NCBI GenBank assembly: GCA_964388485.1
Contig: CAYMAS010000009.1
Span: forward strand, 44,082-108,081
Reading direction: 5' to 3'
DNA: 64,000 nt
From: JBCDKH01 sp964388485
GTDB lineage: Bacteria > Planctomycetota > Phycisphaerae > Tepidisphaerales > Tepidisphaeraceae
A program made the position numbers and the translations under genes. Below, piece after piece: positions 26,588 through 35,477 of this stretch (position 1 is its first letter; each line of letters opens with the position of its first letter). The notes beneath the pieces are model-generated. The model was given only the letters and a program-made list of their open reading frames with translations, was not told the origin of the DNA and ran no database searches.

Positions 26588-26634
26588 AGAGTGGTGTCTA
26601 CGGATTAGCGAGCGGCGAAGCCCGCGGCTGTGAG

Positions 26635-26646
26635 TCTTATATAACA
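26635..26646. promoter_or_regulatory. TTATATAA operator-like site between divergent genes
   Basis: TCTTATATAACA matches the perfect site at 27822 except for one base. It ends 4 bp before the ATG at 26651 and lies 48 bp from the divergent ATG at 26587. AT-only runs like this are rare in this GC-rich DNA. It probably binds the GntR/LacI-type regulator encoded at 32656. Confidence 0.55.
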
Positions 26647-26650
26647 CGCA

Positions 26651-27634
26651 ATGGCCTCACCTTACAACGTTGCTCTCGTCGGCGCCGGTGGAATCGCCGC
26701 CGCCCACCGCTCGGCCGCCGCCGACACCGAGGGCCGCGTTCGAGTCATCGCTGCCGTCGAGACCAATGCCGAAGCCCCGGCCGCCAACGACTTGCCGCTC
26801 TACGGCACGGTGGCTGCGTTGCTGGAAAGCGACGACCGCCCCGACGCCGTCATCGTCTGCACGCCGCCGAGCGTCCGAGGCGACGTTATCGAGCCGGCCG
26901 TCGAAGCCGGTTTGGCCGTGTTGTGCGAAAAGCCGCTCAGTCGCAGCACTGCCGAAGCCGACGCCTTGGTCGATCTTGCCGACCGTCACGATGCCGCCGA
27001 ACGCTGCTTCGTCGGCTATTGCCACCGCTTTGCCCCCGCAGTCGTCGAGATGCGTCGCCGTCTCGAAGCAGGCGACCTCGGCACGCTGATCCGCTTCGAA
27101 AACACCTTTGCCTGCTGGCACCCGACGATGCGAGACCGGTGGATGAGCGACATCCCCATCAGCGGCGGCGGCAGCTTTCTCGACACGGGTTGCCACTCGC
27201 TGGACCTCTTTCGGTTCCTGGTCGATGAGGCGACGGGCCCGGAGACCATCCGCGGCGGCGTCTTCCACCGCGAATGGCAAGGCCGGGGCGAAAGCAATGC
27301 GACGATCCTCCTGCGAAGCTCGCAAGGCGCGGCTGGCATCATCAACAGCGGCTGGCAAGAGGCGGACCGGTTCCACGTCACGCTCGTCGGCACCAAGGGC
27401 TCGCTGAGCTACGACTACATGCAGCCCGAGACCCTCGTCTGGCACGCCAGCGAGAGCCCGGATACCTCTGAGATTTCGATCGAGACGCACGACGTCCGCT
27501 TCACCCGGCAGCTCGACGCCTTCGCCCGACGGGCCAGCGGAGCGACGCAACCGGGGGACGAGCGGCTTTGCACGTTTGCTGAGGCTCGCGAAGTCGCCCG
27601 CCTCGTCGATGCCGCTGTCGCGAAAAGTGGGTGA
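26651..27634 (+). CDS. Gfo/Idh/MocA-family oxidoreductase (1)
   Basis: 327 residues. The N-terminal Rossmann motif VALVGAGGIAAAH is followed by DAVIVCTPPSVRGDVIEPA and LCEKPLSRSTAEAD, whose EKP is the NAD(P)-dependent sugar dehydrogenase signature. The C-terminal domain has SFLDTGCHSLDLFRFL, with the His of the usual D-x-x-x-H site. The family oxidises or reduces sugars, inositols and amino sugars. It starts at ATG 26651 with the palindrome immediately upstream, so repressor binding there would block transcription or the ribosome site. It stands alone, divergent from the two glycosyl hydrolases. The 213-bp gap after it (27635-27847) holds only the operator at 27822. Confidence 0.88.
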   Translation: MASPYNVALVGAGGIAAAHRSAAADTEGRVRVIAAVETNAEAPAANDLPLYGTVAALLESDDRPDAVIVCTPPSVRGDVIEPAVEAGLAVLCEKPLSRSTAEADALVDLADRHDAAERCFVGYCHRFAPAVVEMRRRLEAGDLGTLIRFENTFACWHPTMRDRWMSDIPISGGGSFLDTGCHSLDLFRFLVDEATGPETIRGGVFHREWQGRGESNATILLRSSQGAAGIINSGWQEADRFHVTLVGTKGSLSYDYMQPETLVWHASESPDTSEISIETHDVRFTRQLDAFARRASGATQPGDERLCTFAEAREVARLVDAAVAKSG

Positions 27635-27821
27635 GAGATCGGGTTCAGCCGAGGGAGGTGCTGGTGAGAGGAAGGGGTGCATCGACGCTCCAGGAGCTTG
27701 GTTCCGCAGATCGACCACCGGGCTACGCCCTGCCATGCTTCGTAAATGCGACACGGCTCGCGGTTCAGATACAGGTCGACAGACTTTCCTCCACGAGCTC
27801 CTCGTAGTAGGCTGGTTTGAA

Positions 27822-27839
27822 GCGTCTTATATAAGACGC
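27822..27839. promoter_or_regulatory. Perfect palindromic operator upstream of six-gene operon
   Basis: GCGTCTTATATAAGACGC is an 18-bp perfect palindrome ending 8 bp before the ATG at 27848. Related sites lie at 26635 and 35511. Its position over the leader of an operon that includes a repressor-type gene suggests autoregulated repression. Confidence 0.7.
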
Positions 27840-27847
27840 CTCCGCTC

Positions 27848-28870
27848 ATGCCTGACGCTCCCGCGACATCGTCTTCCCCCATCGGCGTGGGTGTCGTGGG
27901 GCTCGGGTTCATGGGGAAGGCGCACATCGAGGCGTACCAAGCCGCGGACGTGCCGTGCCGGCTTGTCGCGGTAGCGGATCGCAGTCAGGAGCGCCGCACC
28001 GGCCGTCGTGGCGCTGGCGGCAACTTCGACATCGGTACCGATGGCCCGCTCTTCGATGCCGCAACCGTCACCGGCTACGCCGATGCGGACGAACTCTTTG
28101 CCGATCCTGCCGTCGATGTCGTCAGCATCACGACGCCGACCGACACGCACGTCCCGCTGGCCATTGCTGCTTTGCAGGCTGGCAAGCACGTTCTGGTCGA
28201 AAAGCCGCTAGCCGTCGACTCAGTTGACGTTGGACGGCTCGCCGCCGTTGCTGCGGAGTCGAATCGCCTCTGCATGCCCGCGATGTGCATGCGGCATTGG
28301 CCCGGCTGGACGTGGCTCATCGACCGCATCGGCGACCAGTCGCTGGGCCGGCTCAAGTCGATGACCCTCGAGCGCGTCGGAGCCCGCCCCGAGTGGAACG
28401 TCTTCTACGCCGATCCGTCTCGCAGCGGCGGGGCGTTGCTCGATCTGCACGTCCACGACAGCGACTTCCTCGTCGCCGCCCTCGGGCTGCCCCTTACCGT
28501 CACTTCCGTCGGCACGCTCGACTCGATCACCAGTTGCTACCATTTCGCCGACGTCGACCGCGTCGTGGCGCATGGGGCCTGGCTCACGCCCGGTACGCCG
28601 TTCCGCATGCGGTATCTCGCCGAGTTTGACGAAGCGACGGCCGACTTCGACCTTGCACGTGATCCGCCGTTGCTGCTGTGTCGCGACGGCGAGGCCGAGG
28701 CGGTCGAACTGCCCAGCGGCACGGGCTACGACGGCGAGATTCGGCACTTCCTTGGCGCCGTTGCCACCGGTGGTGAGGCGTCGCCGACTGTTGCCGATGC
28801 CGTCAAGACGCACCAACTCATCGACGCCGAGCGTCGCAGCCTGCAAGAGCAACGAAAGGTTCCGCTTTGA
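27848..28870 (+). CDS. Gfo/Idh/MocA-family oxidoreductase (2)
   Basis: 340 residues. IGVGVVGLGFMGKAHIEAY is the dinucleotide-binding motif, VVSITTPTDTHVPLAIAAL follows, and LVEKPLAVDSVDVG carries the EKP signature. GGALLDLHVHDSDFLVAALG is the substrate-side motif with D-x-H. It is first in a chain of six genes whose starts and stops overlap by a few bases (27848 to 35432). The inferred job is oxidation or epimerisation at a sugar carbon via a 3-keto intermediate, common for this family in planctomycete sugar loci; the substrate is not known. The palindrome directly upstream is the likely control point for the whole operon. Confidence 0.88.
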   Translation: MPDAPATSSSPIGVGVVGLGFMGKAHIEAYQAADVPCRLVAVADRSQERRTGRRGAGGNFDIGTDGPLFDAATVTGYADADELFADPAVDVVSITTPTDTHVPLAIAALQAGKHVLVEKPLAVDSVDVGRLAAVAAESNRLCMPAMCMRHWPGWTWLIDRIGDQSLGRLKSMTLERVGARPEWNVFYADPSRSGGALLDLHVHDSDFLVAALGLPLTVTSVGTLDSITSCYHFADVDRVVAHGAWLTPGTPFRMRYLAEFDEATADFDLARDPPLLLCRDGEAEAVELPSGTGYDGEIRHFLGAVATGGEASPTVADAVKTHQLIDAERRSLQEQRKVPL

Positions 28871-28884
28871 CCGCATCCGCCCCC

Positions 28885-29772
28885 ATGAAGCTCGGCGTTA
28901 TCGGTGTCGATTCGTCGCACCTGCCCGCCTTCGCCACCCGCATCAAGGATCTGGCCCAAGCCGGTGAAAGCCGGTGCCTCGTGACGCATCGCTGGACTGA
29001 CGGCGACCACGACATGCCTGCCGACGACGTTGCGACGTGGGAGCGGCAGGCGGACGAGCTGGGCGTCGAGGCGGTCGACCGACTTGATGATCTGCTCGAT
29101 GCCGTCGACGGCGTGATGGTTTTGAGCGTCAACGGCCACCGACACCTCGGCCACGCGTTGCCCGCCCTCAAGCGAGGGCTGCCGACCTACGTCGACAAGC
29201 CGCTGACGTGCTCGCTGATTGAGGCCCGGCACCTGCTGTCAACCAGCCGCGACAGCGGGGCACGCTGCTACTCAGCGAGCAGCCTGCGGTTCGTCCAGGA
29301 ACTCGAGACGCTGGACCGGTCTGCCCTCGGCGACGTCGTCGCCGTCGATGCCTTCGGCCCGGGCGAGCTCAACGACGCCATGGCAGGGCTCTTCTTCTAC
29401 GGCGTCCACGCGATCGAACTTGTCGACGCGATCATGGGGCCGGGCGTCGGGCGGATCTCCAGCGTCTCGACCGCCGACCGCGACCTGATCCGCCTCGAGT
29501 ACCGCGATGGTCGATTCGTGTCGATCCGCCTCGAGCGCAAGGGCGGCTACGCGTTTGGTGCGACCGTTCACGGCGCGAAGGCGGCTTCGTCGTTCGTCGT
29601 CGACTTCGAACCCGTCTACGCCCGACTCGTTCGTGGCATGACGCGGTTCTTCGAGGGCGGTCCGCCGCCGGTGGATCTGCGGGACATCGTCGAGAACGTC
29701 GCGGTGATGGAGGCCGGCAACGAATCGCAAGCTAACGACGGAGCCTGGGTCGAGGTCGAGGAGGTCGCATGA
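28885..29772 (+). CDS. Gfo/Idh/MocA-like oxidoreductase (3), divergent member
   Basis: About 295 residues. ATG 28885 gives MKLGVIGVDSSHLPAFATRI at the very N-terminus; a TTG at 28867 overlapping the previous stop (TTGA) is an alternative that would allow coupling. The Rossmann motif is altered (GVDSSH instead of GxGxxG), a form seen in a subgroup of the family. GVMVLSVNGHRHLGHALPAL and YVDKPLTCSLIEARHL replace the usual EKP with DKP. FFYGVHAIELVDAIMGPG holds the His region. Cofactor binding may therefore differ, or the protein may be a partner subunit of the dehydrogenase before it. Its stop overlaps the next start (ATGA at 29769). Confidence 0.8.
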   Translation: MKLGVIGVDSSHLPAFATRIKDLAQAGESRCLVTHRWTDGDHDMPADDVATWERQADELGVEAVDRLDDLLDAVDGVMVLSVNGHRHLGHALPALKRGLPTYVDKPLTCSLIEARHLLSTSRDSGARCYSASSLRFVQELETLDRSALGDVVAVDAFGPGELNDAMAGLFFYGVHAIELVDAIMGPGVGRISSVSTADRDLIRLEYRDGRFVSIRLERKGGYAFGATVHGAKAASSFVVDFEPVYARLVRGMTRFFEGGPPPVDLRDIVENVAVMEAGNESQANDGAWVEVEEVA

Positions 29773-31844
29773 AACTCATCTCTCTGTTGCTGATTCTCCT
29801 GCTCTGCACCGCGATTAGGGCGGACGATCCAACGACGCAACCGCGCGACAAGTGGACGCTCGACCGGGCCATGGCCGTGCTCGATGATCGGCCGGCCTGG
29901 GGCGATTTTCCGGACATCGCGACGCTCGTCCCGCGGCATCCGGCGGAGGAACTGCTCGTCGGGATGACGATCGTCCTCGATCCAGGTCACGGCGGCGACG
30001 CCCACCTGCCCGGCTACAAGCGTGGCCCGACTGGCGTGCGGGAAGCGGAGATCAACCTTCGCGTCGCGAAGCTGCTCGAAAAGCTCCTGACCGATGCGGG
30101 CGTCAATGTCATTCTGACCCGTGACGTCGACCGCGACCTGTCGCTGGTTGATCGGGCCGCTGTGGCGAACCGGGCGGAGGCGGAGTTGTTCATCTCGATC
30201 CACCACAACGCGGTCGACCGGCCGCAGGTGAACTTTACCAGCATCTGGCTTCACGGCGATCTTGCCGAGGCCGGTCCCGAGCTCGCCGCCGCCGGCTCAG
30301 TTGCCAAAGCCCTGGAGCGTCACCTTCGGACGGACGTCGGCTACACGGCCCGCTTGATGAGCGACTTCCAGATGTTCCGCAGCGGCTTTGGCGTCCTGAG
30401 GGCAGCAAAAGTGCCAGCGATGCTGCTCGAGAGCAGCTTTCACTCGAATCCCCAGGAAGAACAACGGCTTGACGATGCGAGGCACAATCTGCGTGAGGCT
30501 TACGCGATCTACGAAGGCTTGTGCGAATGGGCCCGCGGCGGCGTGCCGACCCAGACGGTAATGCTCTCGCCGCAGGAGGACCGCGTGCAGCTTCAAGTCA
30601 AGCTCGACACTGGCCTGCCCGCGTGGTGGGGCGACGACCTGCGAGGCCCGGTCGCCCCGTCCATCAGTATCGAGGCCGATGGCAGCCGCGTGTGGCACAC
30701 CTTCGACCGCGGCACTCGCACTGCCTCGGCTGACCTGCCCGCTGATGTCACATCCGTCTCTATCTCGCACTTCAACACCAACGGCCACCGCAATTGGCCT
30801 CGCGACTACTTCGTGGTTCTAACCGACGGCGACACGCATCTTGTGACGGAACGACCGACCACCCGCCCCACGACGCAGCCGATGATCGACCAGCCGTGGC
30901 TCCGTGTGCGCCAGCAAGACCTGCCGATCACGCTCCTCGACGGCGGCGCGACGGCGGCGTCGCAGGAGGTCCTTGACGCAATCGAGTTGCCCCAGGGCAG
31001 TGCCTTGACGATCGCCAACGTCAGCCCGTCCGGCGGCGTCCGGGCGATGCGATGGCGAGACTCGCGGAACCAAGGCTTTTACCCAGCCAGCACCGTCAAG
31101 CTCGCGACCGCCCTCATGACGCTCCGACAGGTCGATGAGCTTGATGGCAAGGTGTCCTTCAATCACGTCAACGTCTCGCTCGACGGCAGCGAGCCGAAGC
31201 CCGTGAAAGACCTGCTGCGGGCGATGATCGCCGACAGCGACAACGACGACTTCAACACGCTCCAGGAAGTCGCCGGCTTTGCCGAGACGGCCCAGTACAT
31301 GGAAGACGTCGGCTGCGACACCTTCATCATCCGCCGCCACTTCACCCGGCCGCACTGGAACCACAGCCGCGATGCCGCCTTCATCGTGGACGGCGAGACG
31401 ATCGACGTGCCGGCCCGACCCGGACCTGACTTCGCATTGAACCGGGCCGGTGGCGAGTCGAATTGGTCGAACGCCGACGACTTCGTCCGCCTCGTCGCGG
31501 CGACATTCTTTACCAAGGTTCGCGAGCTCGACGGCTTCGACACGCTGGCGGAGGCAATGGCGAACAACAACGACCCGTTCGTCGGCCGCGGCGTCGATCG
31601 GCTCGGCGGGTTCCGCACCTCCGGCAAGCCCGGCTGGTGGCCCGGCGACGGAGCTTTCTGCGACGCCGCCTACGTCTACGACGAGCAGAACGACCGCCAC
31701 TACCTTGTCGGCATCTACTGGCAAGGCGAGGCCAGAGATAACGACGAGGTCGGCCAGGACGAGCTCGACCGGGCCCGCACCGGCATCGCCGACGCGGTCG
31801 AGCAGACCTTCAGAGCCATCCGCGACGGGAGGATTCGCCTGTGA
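29769..31844 (+). CDS. Secreted N-acetylmuramoyl-L-alanine amidase fused to a beta-lactamase-fold serine hydrolase
   Basis: 691 residues with a signal peptide (MKLISLLLILLLCTAIRA). Residues 66-245 are an Amidase_3 domain: TIVLDPGHGGDAHLP (His74), REAEINLRVAK (Glu region 92-94), LFISIHHNAVD (His145/146), MLLESSFHSN. Such enzymes cut the lactyl-amide bond between muramic acid and the stem peptide. A middle beta domain (about 265-365) leads to a domain with the three penicillin-interacting motifs in order: Ser441-Thr-Val-Lys444 in FYPASTVKL, Ser490-Asp-Asn492 in IADSDNDDF, and Ser618-Gly-Lys620 in RTSGKPGWW. This is the class A beta-lactamase/DD-peptidase fold. One secreted protein thus joins two peptidoglycan-active folds. 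It overlaps both neighbours by four bases (ATGA and GTGA). Confidence 0.85.
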   Translation: MKLISLLLILLLCTAIRADDPTTQPRDKWTLDRAMAVLDDRPAWGDFPDIATLVPRHPAEELLVGMTIVLDPGHGGDAHLPGYKRGPTGVREAEINLRVAKLLEKLLTDAGVNVILTRDVDRDLSLVDRAAVANRAEAELFISIHHNAVDRPQVNFTSIWLHGDLAEAGPELAAAGSVAKALERHLRTDVGYTARLMSDFQMFRSGFGVLRAAKVPAMLLESSFHSNPQEEQRLDDARHNLREAYAIYEGLCEWARGGVPTQTVMLSPQEDRVQLQVKLDTGLPAWWGDDLRGPVAPSISIEADGSRVWHTFDRGTRTASADLPADVTSVSISHFNTNGHRNWPRDYFVVLTDGDTHLVTERPTTRPTTQPMIDQPWLRVRQQDLPITLLDGGATAASQEVLDAIELPQGSALTIANVSPSGGVRAMRWRDSRNQGFYPASTVKLATALMTLRQVDELDGKVSFNHVNVSLDGSEPKPVKDLLRAMIADSDNDDFNTLQEVAGFAETAQYMEDVGCDTFIIRRHFTRPHWNHSRDAAFIVDGETIDVPARPGPDFALNRAGGESNWSNADDFVRLVAATFFTKVRELDGFDTLAEAMANNNDPFVGRGVDRLGGFRTSGKPGWWPGDGAFCDAAYVYDEQNDRHYLVGIYWQGEARDNDEVGQDELDRARTGIADAVEQTFRAIRDGRIRL

Positions 31845-32659
31845 TCCGTCACTGCCTCGTCATCATCAGCCTGCTGCTGAGCGTCGTACTCGCGGCATCG
31901 GCGAGGGGCTTCGTCATTGAGACGATCGAGCTGGACACGCCCGATGGCCTGGCCCGCGGGAAGCTGGCGGTCATCGACCTGTCGGATCCGGCTGTCGGTA
32001 TTCGGGCGATCGTGCCGCTGCGAGAGGACGGCGAGCTGGCACCTTGCACGACGGAGTCGCTCGTCCGGGAAGGGCAGGCCGACCTGGCAGTCAATGCCAA
32101 CTTCTTCGGCGGCAACGGCATCATCGGCTTAGCCGTCGTCGACGGCACGACGATCAGTGGGCCTCGCGGCAACGACCCGGTCCTGCTCATCCACCACAAC
32201 GGACGAGCAACCATCACGGCTGGCGTTGATGATCTTGACGAGGTCGCTCAGGGCGTGGCCGGAGTGGGGCCGAGTTCGACGGCGGCGGTCGGAACGCTGT
32301 TGGTCAAGGATGGAGCGAATGTCGGAGCCACTGCCCGCGTCGAGGCGGCGGCGCGTCATCCTCGAACTGCTGCCGGCGTTGATGCGGAGGGGCAGACGCT
32401 GTTCCTCCTCGTCATTGACGGGCGTCAGCCGGGGCACAGCGTCGGCGTGACGCTGCCAGAGCTGGCGGACGTCCTGATCCGTCACGGAGCGCACGATGCT
32501 TTGAACCTTGACGGCGGCGGTTCATCGGGCATGTTCTGGCGGGACGGCGACATGGTGCGAGGCACCCGGCAGTCCGGCGAAGTGCGGCGAGTCGTGCCCG
32601 TGCACCTGGGCGTGAGCATCACGCCGCCGATTCCGACGACACAGGAGGCCTCGCCATGA
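31841..32659 (+). CDS. Secreted phosphodiester glycosidase family protein (NAGPA-like)
   Basis: 272 residues from a GTG at 31841 that overlaps the preceding stop. The signal peptide is IRHCLVIISLLLSVVLAAS. The mature part has DLAVNANFFGGNGIIG, AARHPRTAAGVDAEGQT and HDALNLDGGGSSGMFW, the three conserved blocks of the phosphodiester glycosidase (NAGPA, PF09992-type) domain. The human enzyme removes N-acetylglucosamine from mannose-6-phosphate cover groups; bacterial members are secreted and mostly uncharacterised. Between an amidase/beta-lactamase-fold protein and the regulator gene, a role in trimming amino-sugar phosphodiesters such as those of wall polymers or exopolysaccharides is plausible inference. 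Its stop overlaps the next ATG. Confidence 0.82.
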   Translation: MIRHCLVIISLLLSVVLAASARGFVIETIELDTPDGLARGKLAVIDLSDPAVGIRAIVPLREDGELAPCTTESLVREGQADLAVNANFFGGNGIIGLAVVDGTTISGPRGNDPVLLIHHNGRATITAGVDDLDEVAQGVAGVGPSSTAAVGTLLVKDGANVGATARVEAAARHPRTAAGVDAEGQTLFLLVIDGRQPGHSVGVTLPELADVLIRHGAHDALNLDGGGSSGMFWRDGDMVRGTRQSGEVRRVVPVHLGVSITPPIPTTQEASP

Positions 32660-33837
32660 GTACGCTTACCAAGGTGACCAAGCGGGCTCGATCACGACCA
32701 TCCCGCGTCAAGGAGCCGGTGATCACGTCAACGGCATCAACGACGCTGGAACCTGTCTGCTCCGAGCCGGGAAAACCGCTGTACGTCATCACTCGCGAAG
32801 CCATCAAACGGGCGATCGACACCGGCCAGTACGAGCCGGGGCAGCGAATTCCGTCAACCGCGGAAATGTCCCGACAGCTCAACGTCTCGCTCGTCACGGC
32901 ACACCGTGCGTTGGGCGACCTCGTCAACGACGGCGTCCTGCACCGACATCAAGGCCGCGGCACCTTCGTCCGAGAGACGCCACGAAGCGGAAACGAACGC
33001 CCCGCCGCCGTCGGCCGGATCGGCCTCGTCGTGCACCGCGAAAGCAGCCTTGCCGACCACTTTCACGGCCAACTGCTCGAAGGCATTCGGCAAGGAGCAC
33101 GGGCGGCTTACCTGGATCTGATGCTCCTTCGCTTCGGCGATGACCTCAACGGCGAGTGCGACGGCTTTCTGTGGGTCAACCCGTTGCCCGGTGAGGTCGG
33201 AGACATGCTCGAACGCTCCGCACCAAGGCCTTGCGTCATTGCCGGTGCCCGGGTGCCGCCGGAACTCGAAGGTGACGTCGCCGCCGTCGATGCCGATAAC
33301 TTCGGGCTCGCCACGAAGGCGGCGGAGCACTTGCTGGAACTCGGCCATCGTCGTCTCGGGTACGTCGGTGGCGGAGACGGAGAGGAGGCGACGTTCAACA
33401 CCGCCGATCGCTGGCGAGGCTTTCTGCAGGCTTGTGAGGCTGGTGGCGTGACGCTGACGCCCGAGGACAAGGTCGATGCCCGCTCCTGGCGTCTGAATCA
33501 GGAAGAACGGGCCGGGCTCGTCGAGATGCTGCGTCGCGATGATCGGCCGACGGCGATCTTTGCTGCCGGTTACTACCACGCCCTCGACGTCTACGCCGCG
33601 GCGGCGGAAGTGGGGCTGAAGCTGCCGGACGATCTGAGCGTGATCGGCGTCGATGATCCGCCCTCGGCCGAGCATTTATCGCCGCCACTGACTGCGGTGC
33701 GACAACCCCTGGTGCGACTCGGGCGTGCAGCCGTCGATGCGCTGGTATCGCTACGTCAGTCGGACGGCAAAGCCAAAACGCTGCTGCTCGATGCGGAACT
33801 TGTCGTCCGCGTCAGCACGTGCCCGCCGGCCTCATGA
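32656..33837 (+). CDS. Transcriptional regulator: GntR-type winged helix plus LacI-type sugar-binding domain
   Basis: 393 residues. After a basic, Thr-rich tail (1-35), residues about 40-108 form a GntR winged helix: PLYVITREAIKRAIDTGQYE, IPSTAEMSRQLNVSLVTAHR, DGVLHRHQGRGTFV. Residues about 120-390 are a periplasmic-binding-protein-like sensor (RIGLVVHRESSLADHFH, LELGHRRLGYVGGGDG, AIFAAGYYHALDVYAAA, LSVIGVDDPPSAEHLSPPLT), as in LacI repressors and in the AraR hybrid of Bacillus. Such proteins usually repress until a sugar binds. It is the fifth gene of the operon, overlapping both neighbours, so it should control its own synthesis. Palindromes with the TTATATAA core at 26635, 27822 and 35511 are the likely operators. 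Confidence 0.9.
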   Translation: MSTLTKVTKRARSRPSRVKEPVITSTASTTLEPVCSEPGKPLYVITREAIKRAIDTGQYEPGQRIPSTAEMSRQLNVSLVTAHRALGDLVNDGVLHRHQGRGTFVRETPRSGNERPAAVGRIGLVVHRESSLADHFHGQLLEGIRQGARAAYLDLMLLRFGDDLNGECDGFLWVNPLPGEVGDMLERSAPRPCVIAGARVPPELEGDVAAVDADNFGLATKAAEHLLELGHRRLGYVGGGDGEEATFNTADRWRGFLQACEAGGVTLTPEDKVDARSWRLNQEERAGLVEMLRRDDRPTAIFAAGYYHALDVYAAAAEVGLKLPDDLSVIGVDDPPSAEHLSPPLTAVRQPLVRLGRAAVDALVSLRQSDGKAKTLLLDAELVVRVSTCPPAS

Positions 33838-35432
33838 AGACGGACGTCCTCATCGTCGGCGGCGGCTGTGGCGGCGTCGCGGCGGCCCTGGCGGTGACAA
33901 GAGCAGGGCGCACGTGCATCATCGCCGAGCCGACGAGGTGGCTCGGCGGTCAACTGACGAGTCAGGCCGTTCCGCCGGACGAGCACCGGTGGATCGAGGA
34001 ACCCTGGGGCTGCAACCGCAGTTACGGCGACTTCCGCCGCCGCGTCCGCGATTGGTACCGGCAGTACGGCAATCTCACGCAAGACGCTGCTCGCCAAGAT
34101 CGCCTCAACCCCGGCGACGGCTGGGTCAGCCGCCTCTGCTTCGACCCTCGGGTCGGCGTGGCGGTGATTGACGACCTGCTCGCCCCGCACGTCGCCGCCG
34201 GTCGGATTCACTTGCTGTATCAAGCTCGCCCCGTCGCCGCCGATGTCGACGGAAAGTGCGTGAAGGCGATGACGTTTGAAGTTGCCGACACGACGACCAC
34301 CATCGAAGCCAGCTACTTTCTCGACGCCAGCGACTTCGGCGACGTCTACCCACTCGTCGGCTGCGACTTCATGCTCGGTGCCGAGGCCAGCGATGTCTTC
34401 GGCGAGTTACACGGCCGCGACGATCTGGAAAACGCGACGGATTCAACGGACCAGCAGGCTCTGACGTGGTGCTTCGCCATCGAGCACCGGCCGGGGGAGG
34501 ATCACACGATCAATCGACCCGACCAGTACGCCAACTGGCGAGACTTCGTGCCCGCCCTCACGCCGCCGTGGCCGGGTCGGTTGTTCTCGTGGCAGATCGA
34601 CGATGCCGACGATCCCAAGACACTGGCGATGATCCCGCCACCCGACGGTCCCGAGGGCGACGAGCTGGAGCTGTGGCGTTATCGACGCATCGTCGCCGCT
34701 CACCATCATACCGGCGGCCGAGACGACGTTTGCCTTTGGAACACGGTGCAGACCGACTACTTCCGCCAGCCCGCGGTGCTGCCTGGGGATGACCCCTATG
34801 CCGGTCGCGATGCGTGCATGGCGGCGACGCGCCAGATGAGCCGGTGCTTCCTGTACTGGCTTCAAACTGAGGCTCCGCGGCACGACGACGGCCACGGTCA
34901 CCCGGGCCTGCGTCTGTGCGGCGAACCGTTGGGCACTGACGACGGTTTGGCGATGGCGTGCTACGTCCGCGAAGGCCGGCGCCTCGCTGCCGAAACCGTG
35001 GTCACCGAAGCTCATGTCGGCGTCGAGCAACGTGGCGACACTCGCGGCCACGTCTTCGCCGACGCTGTCGCCATCGGCCACTACATGATCGACTTGCACC
35101 CCACGGCGGCAGGTCGCAACAGCGTCTACGTCGAGGCCGCCCCTTACACGATACCGCTGCGAAGCCTCTTGCCACGCGATGGCGGGGCGGGCAGCGCGAA
35201 TGTGCTGGCGGCGGGGAAGTCGCTGGGCGTCAGTCACGTCGCTAATGGATGCACGCGGCTGCATCCGACGGAGTGGGCAGTCGGCGAGGCGGCGGGAGCT
35301 TTGGCGGCGTGGTGTCTGGAGCACGACCGCACGCCGCACGGCGTGAGCGGGTCGAGATCTGATTTTGCGGCCTTTCGCGATCAGCTGGTTCAGGCCGGTG
35401 CTGCGGTTTCTTGGCCCGACGACTTGTCTTGA
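33834..35432 (+). CDS. FAD-dependent oxidoreductase (FAD_oxidored family)
   Basis: 532 residues. The ATG at 33834 overlaps the regulator's stop (ATGA) and places the FAD motif VLIVGGGCGGVAAALAVTRA at residues 5-24. WLGGQLTSQAVPPDEHRWIE is the second block typical of this secondary family (PF12831-type), and the C-terminal FAD contact NVLAAGKSLGVSHVANGCTR is present. There is no signal peptide, so it is cytoplasmic. Relatives are common in planctomycete and Armatimonadetes sugar loci, and their substrates are largely unknown. As the last gene of the operon it probably works with the three Gfo/Idh-type proteins in oxidising a rare sugar or its derivative. Confidence 0.85.
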   Translation: MKTDVLIVGGGCGGVAAALAVTRAGRTCIIAEPTRWLGGQLTSQAVPPDEHRWIEEPWGCNRSYGDFRRRVRDWYRQYGNLTQDAARQDRLNPGDGWVSRLCFDPRVGVAVIDDLLAPHVAAGRIHLLYQARPVAADVDGKCVKAMTFEVADTTTTIEASYFLDASDFGDVYPLVGCDFMLGAEASDVFGELHGRDDLENATDSTDQQALTWCFAIEHRPGEDHTINRPDQYANWRDFVPALTPPWPGRLFSWQIDDADDPKTLAMIPPPDGPEGDELELWRYRRIVAAHHHTGGRDDVCLWNTVQTDYFRQPAVLPGDDPYAGRDACMAATRQMSRCFLYWLQTEAPRHDDGHGHPGLRLCGEPLGTDDGLAMACYVREGRRLAAETVVTEAHVGVEQRGDTRGHVFADAVAIGHYMIDLHPTAAGRNSVYVEAAPYTIPLRSLLPRDGGAGSANVLAAGKSLGVSHVANGCTRLHPTEWAVGEAAGALAAWCLEHDRTPHGVSGSRSDFAAFRDQLVQAGAAVSWPDDLS

Positions 35433-35477
35433 GGTAGGTTGCGGGGCCGCTTCGACGCGTGTCGGGGCGAGATGTCG

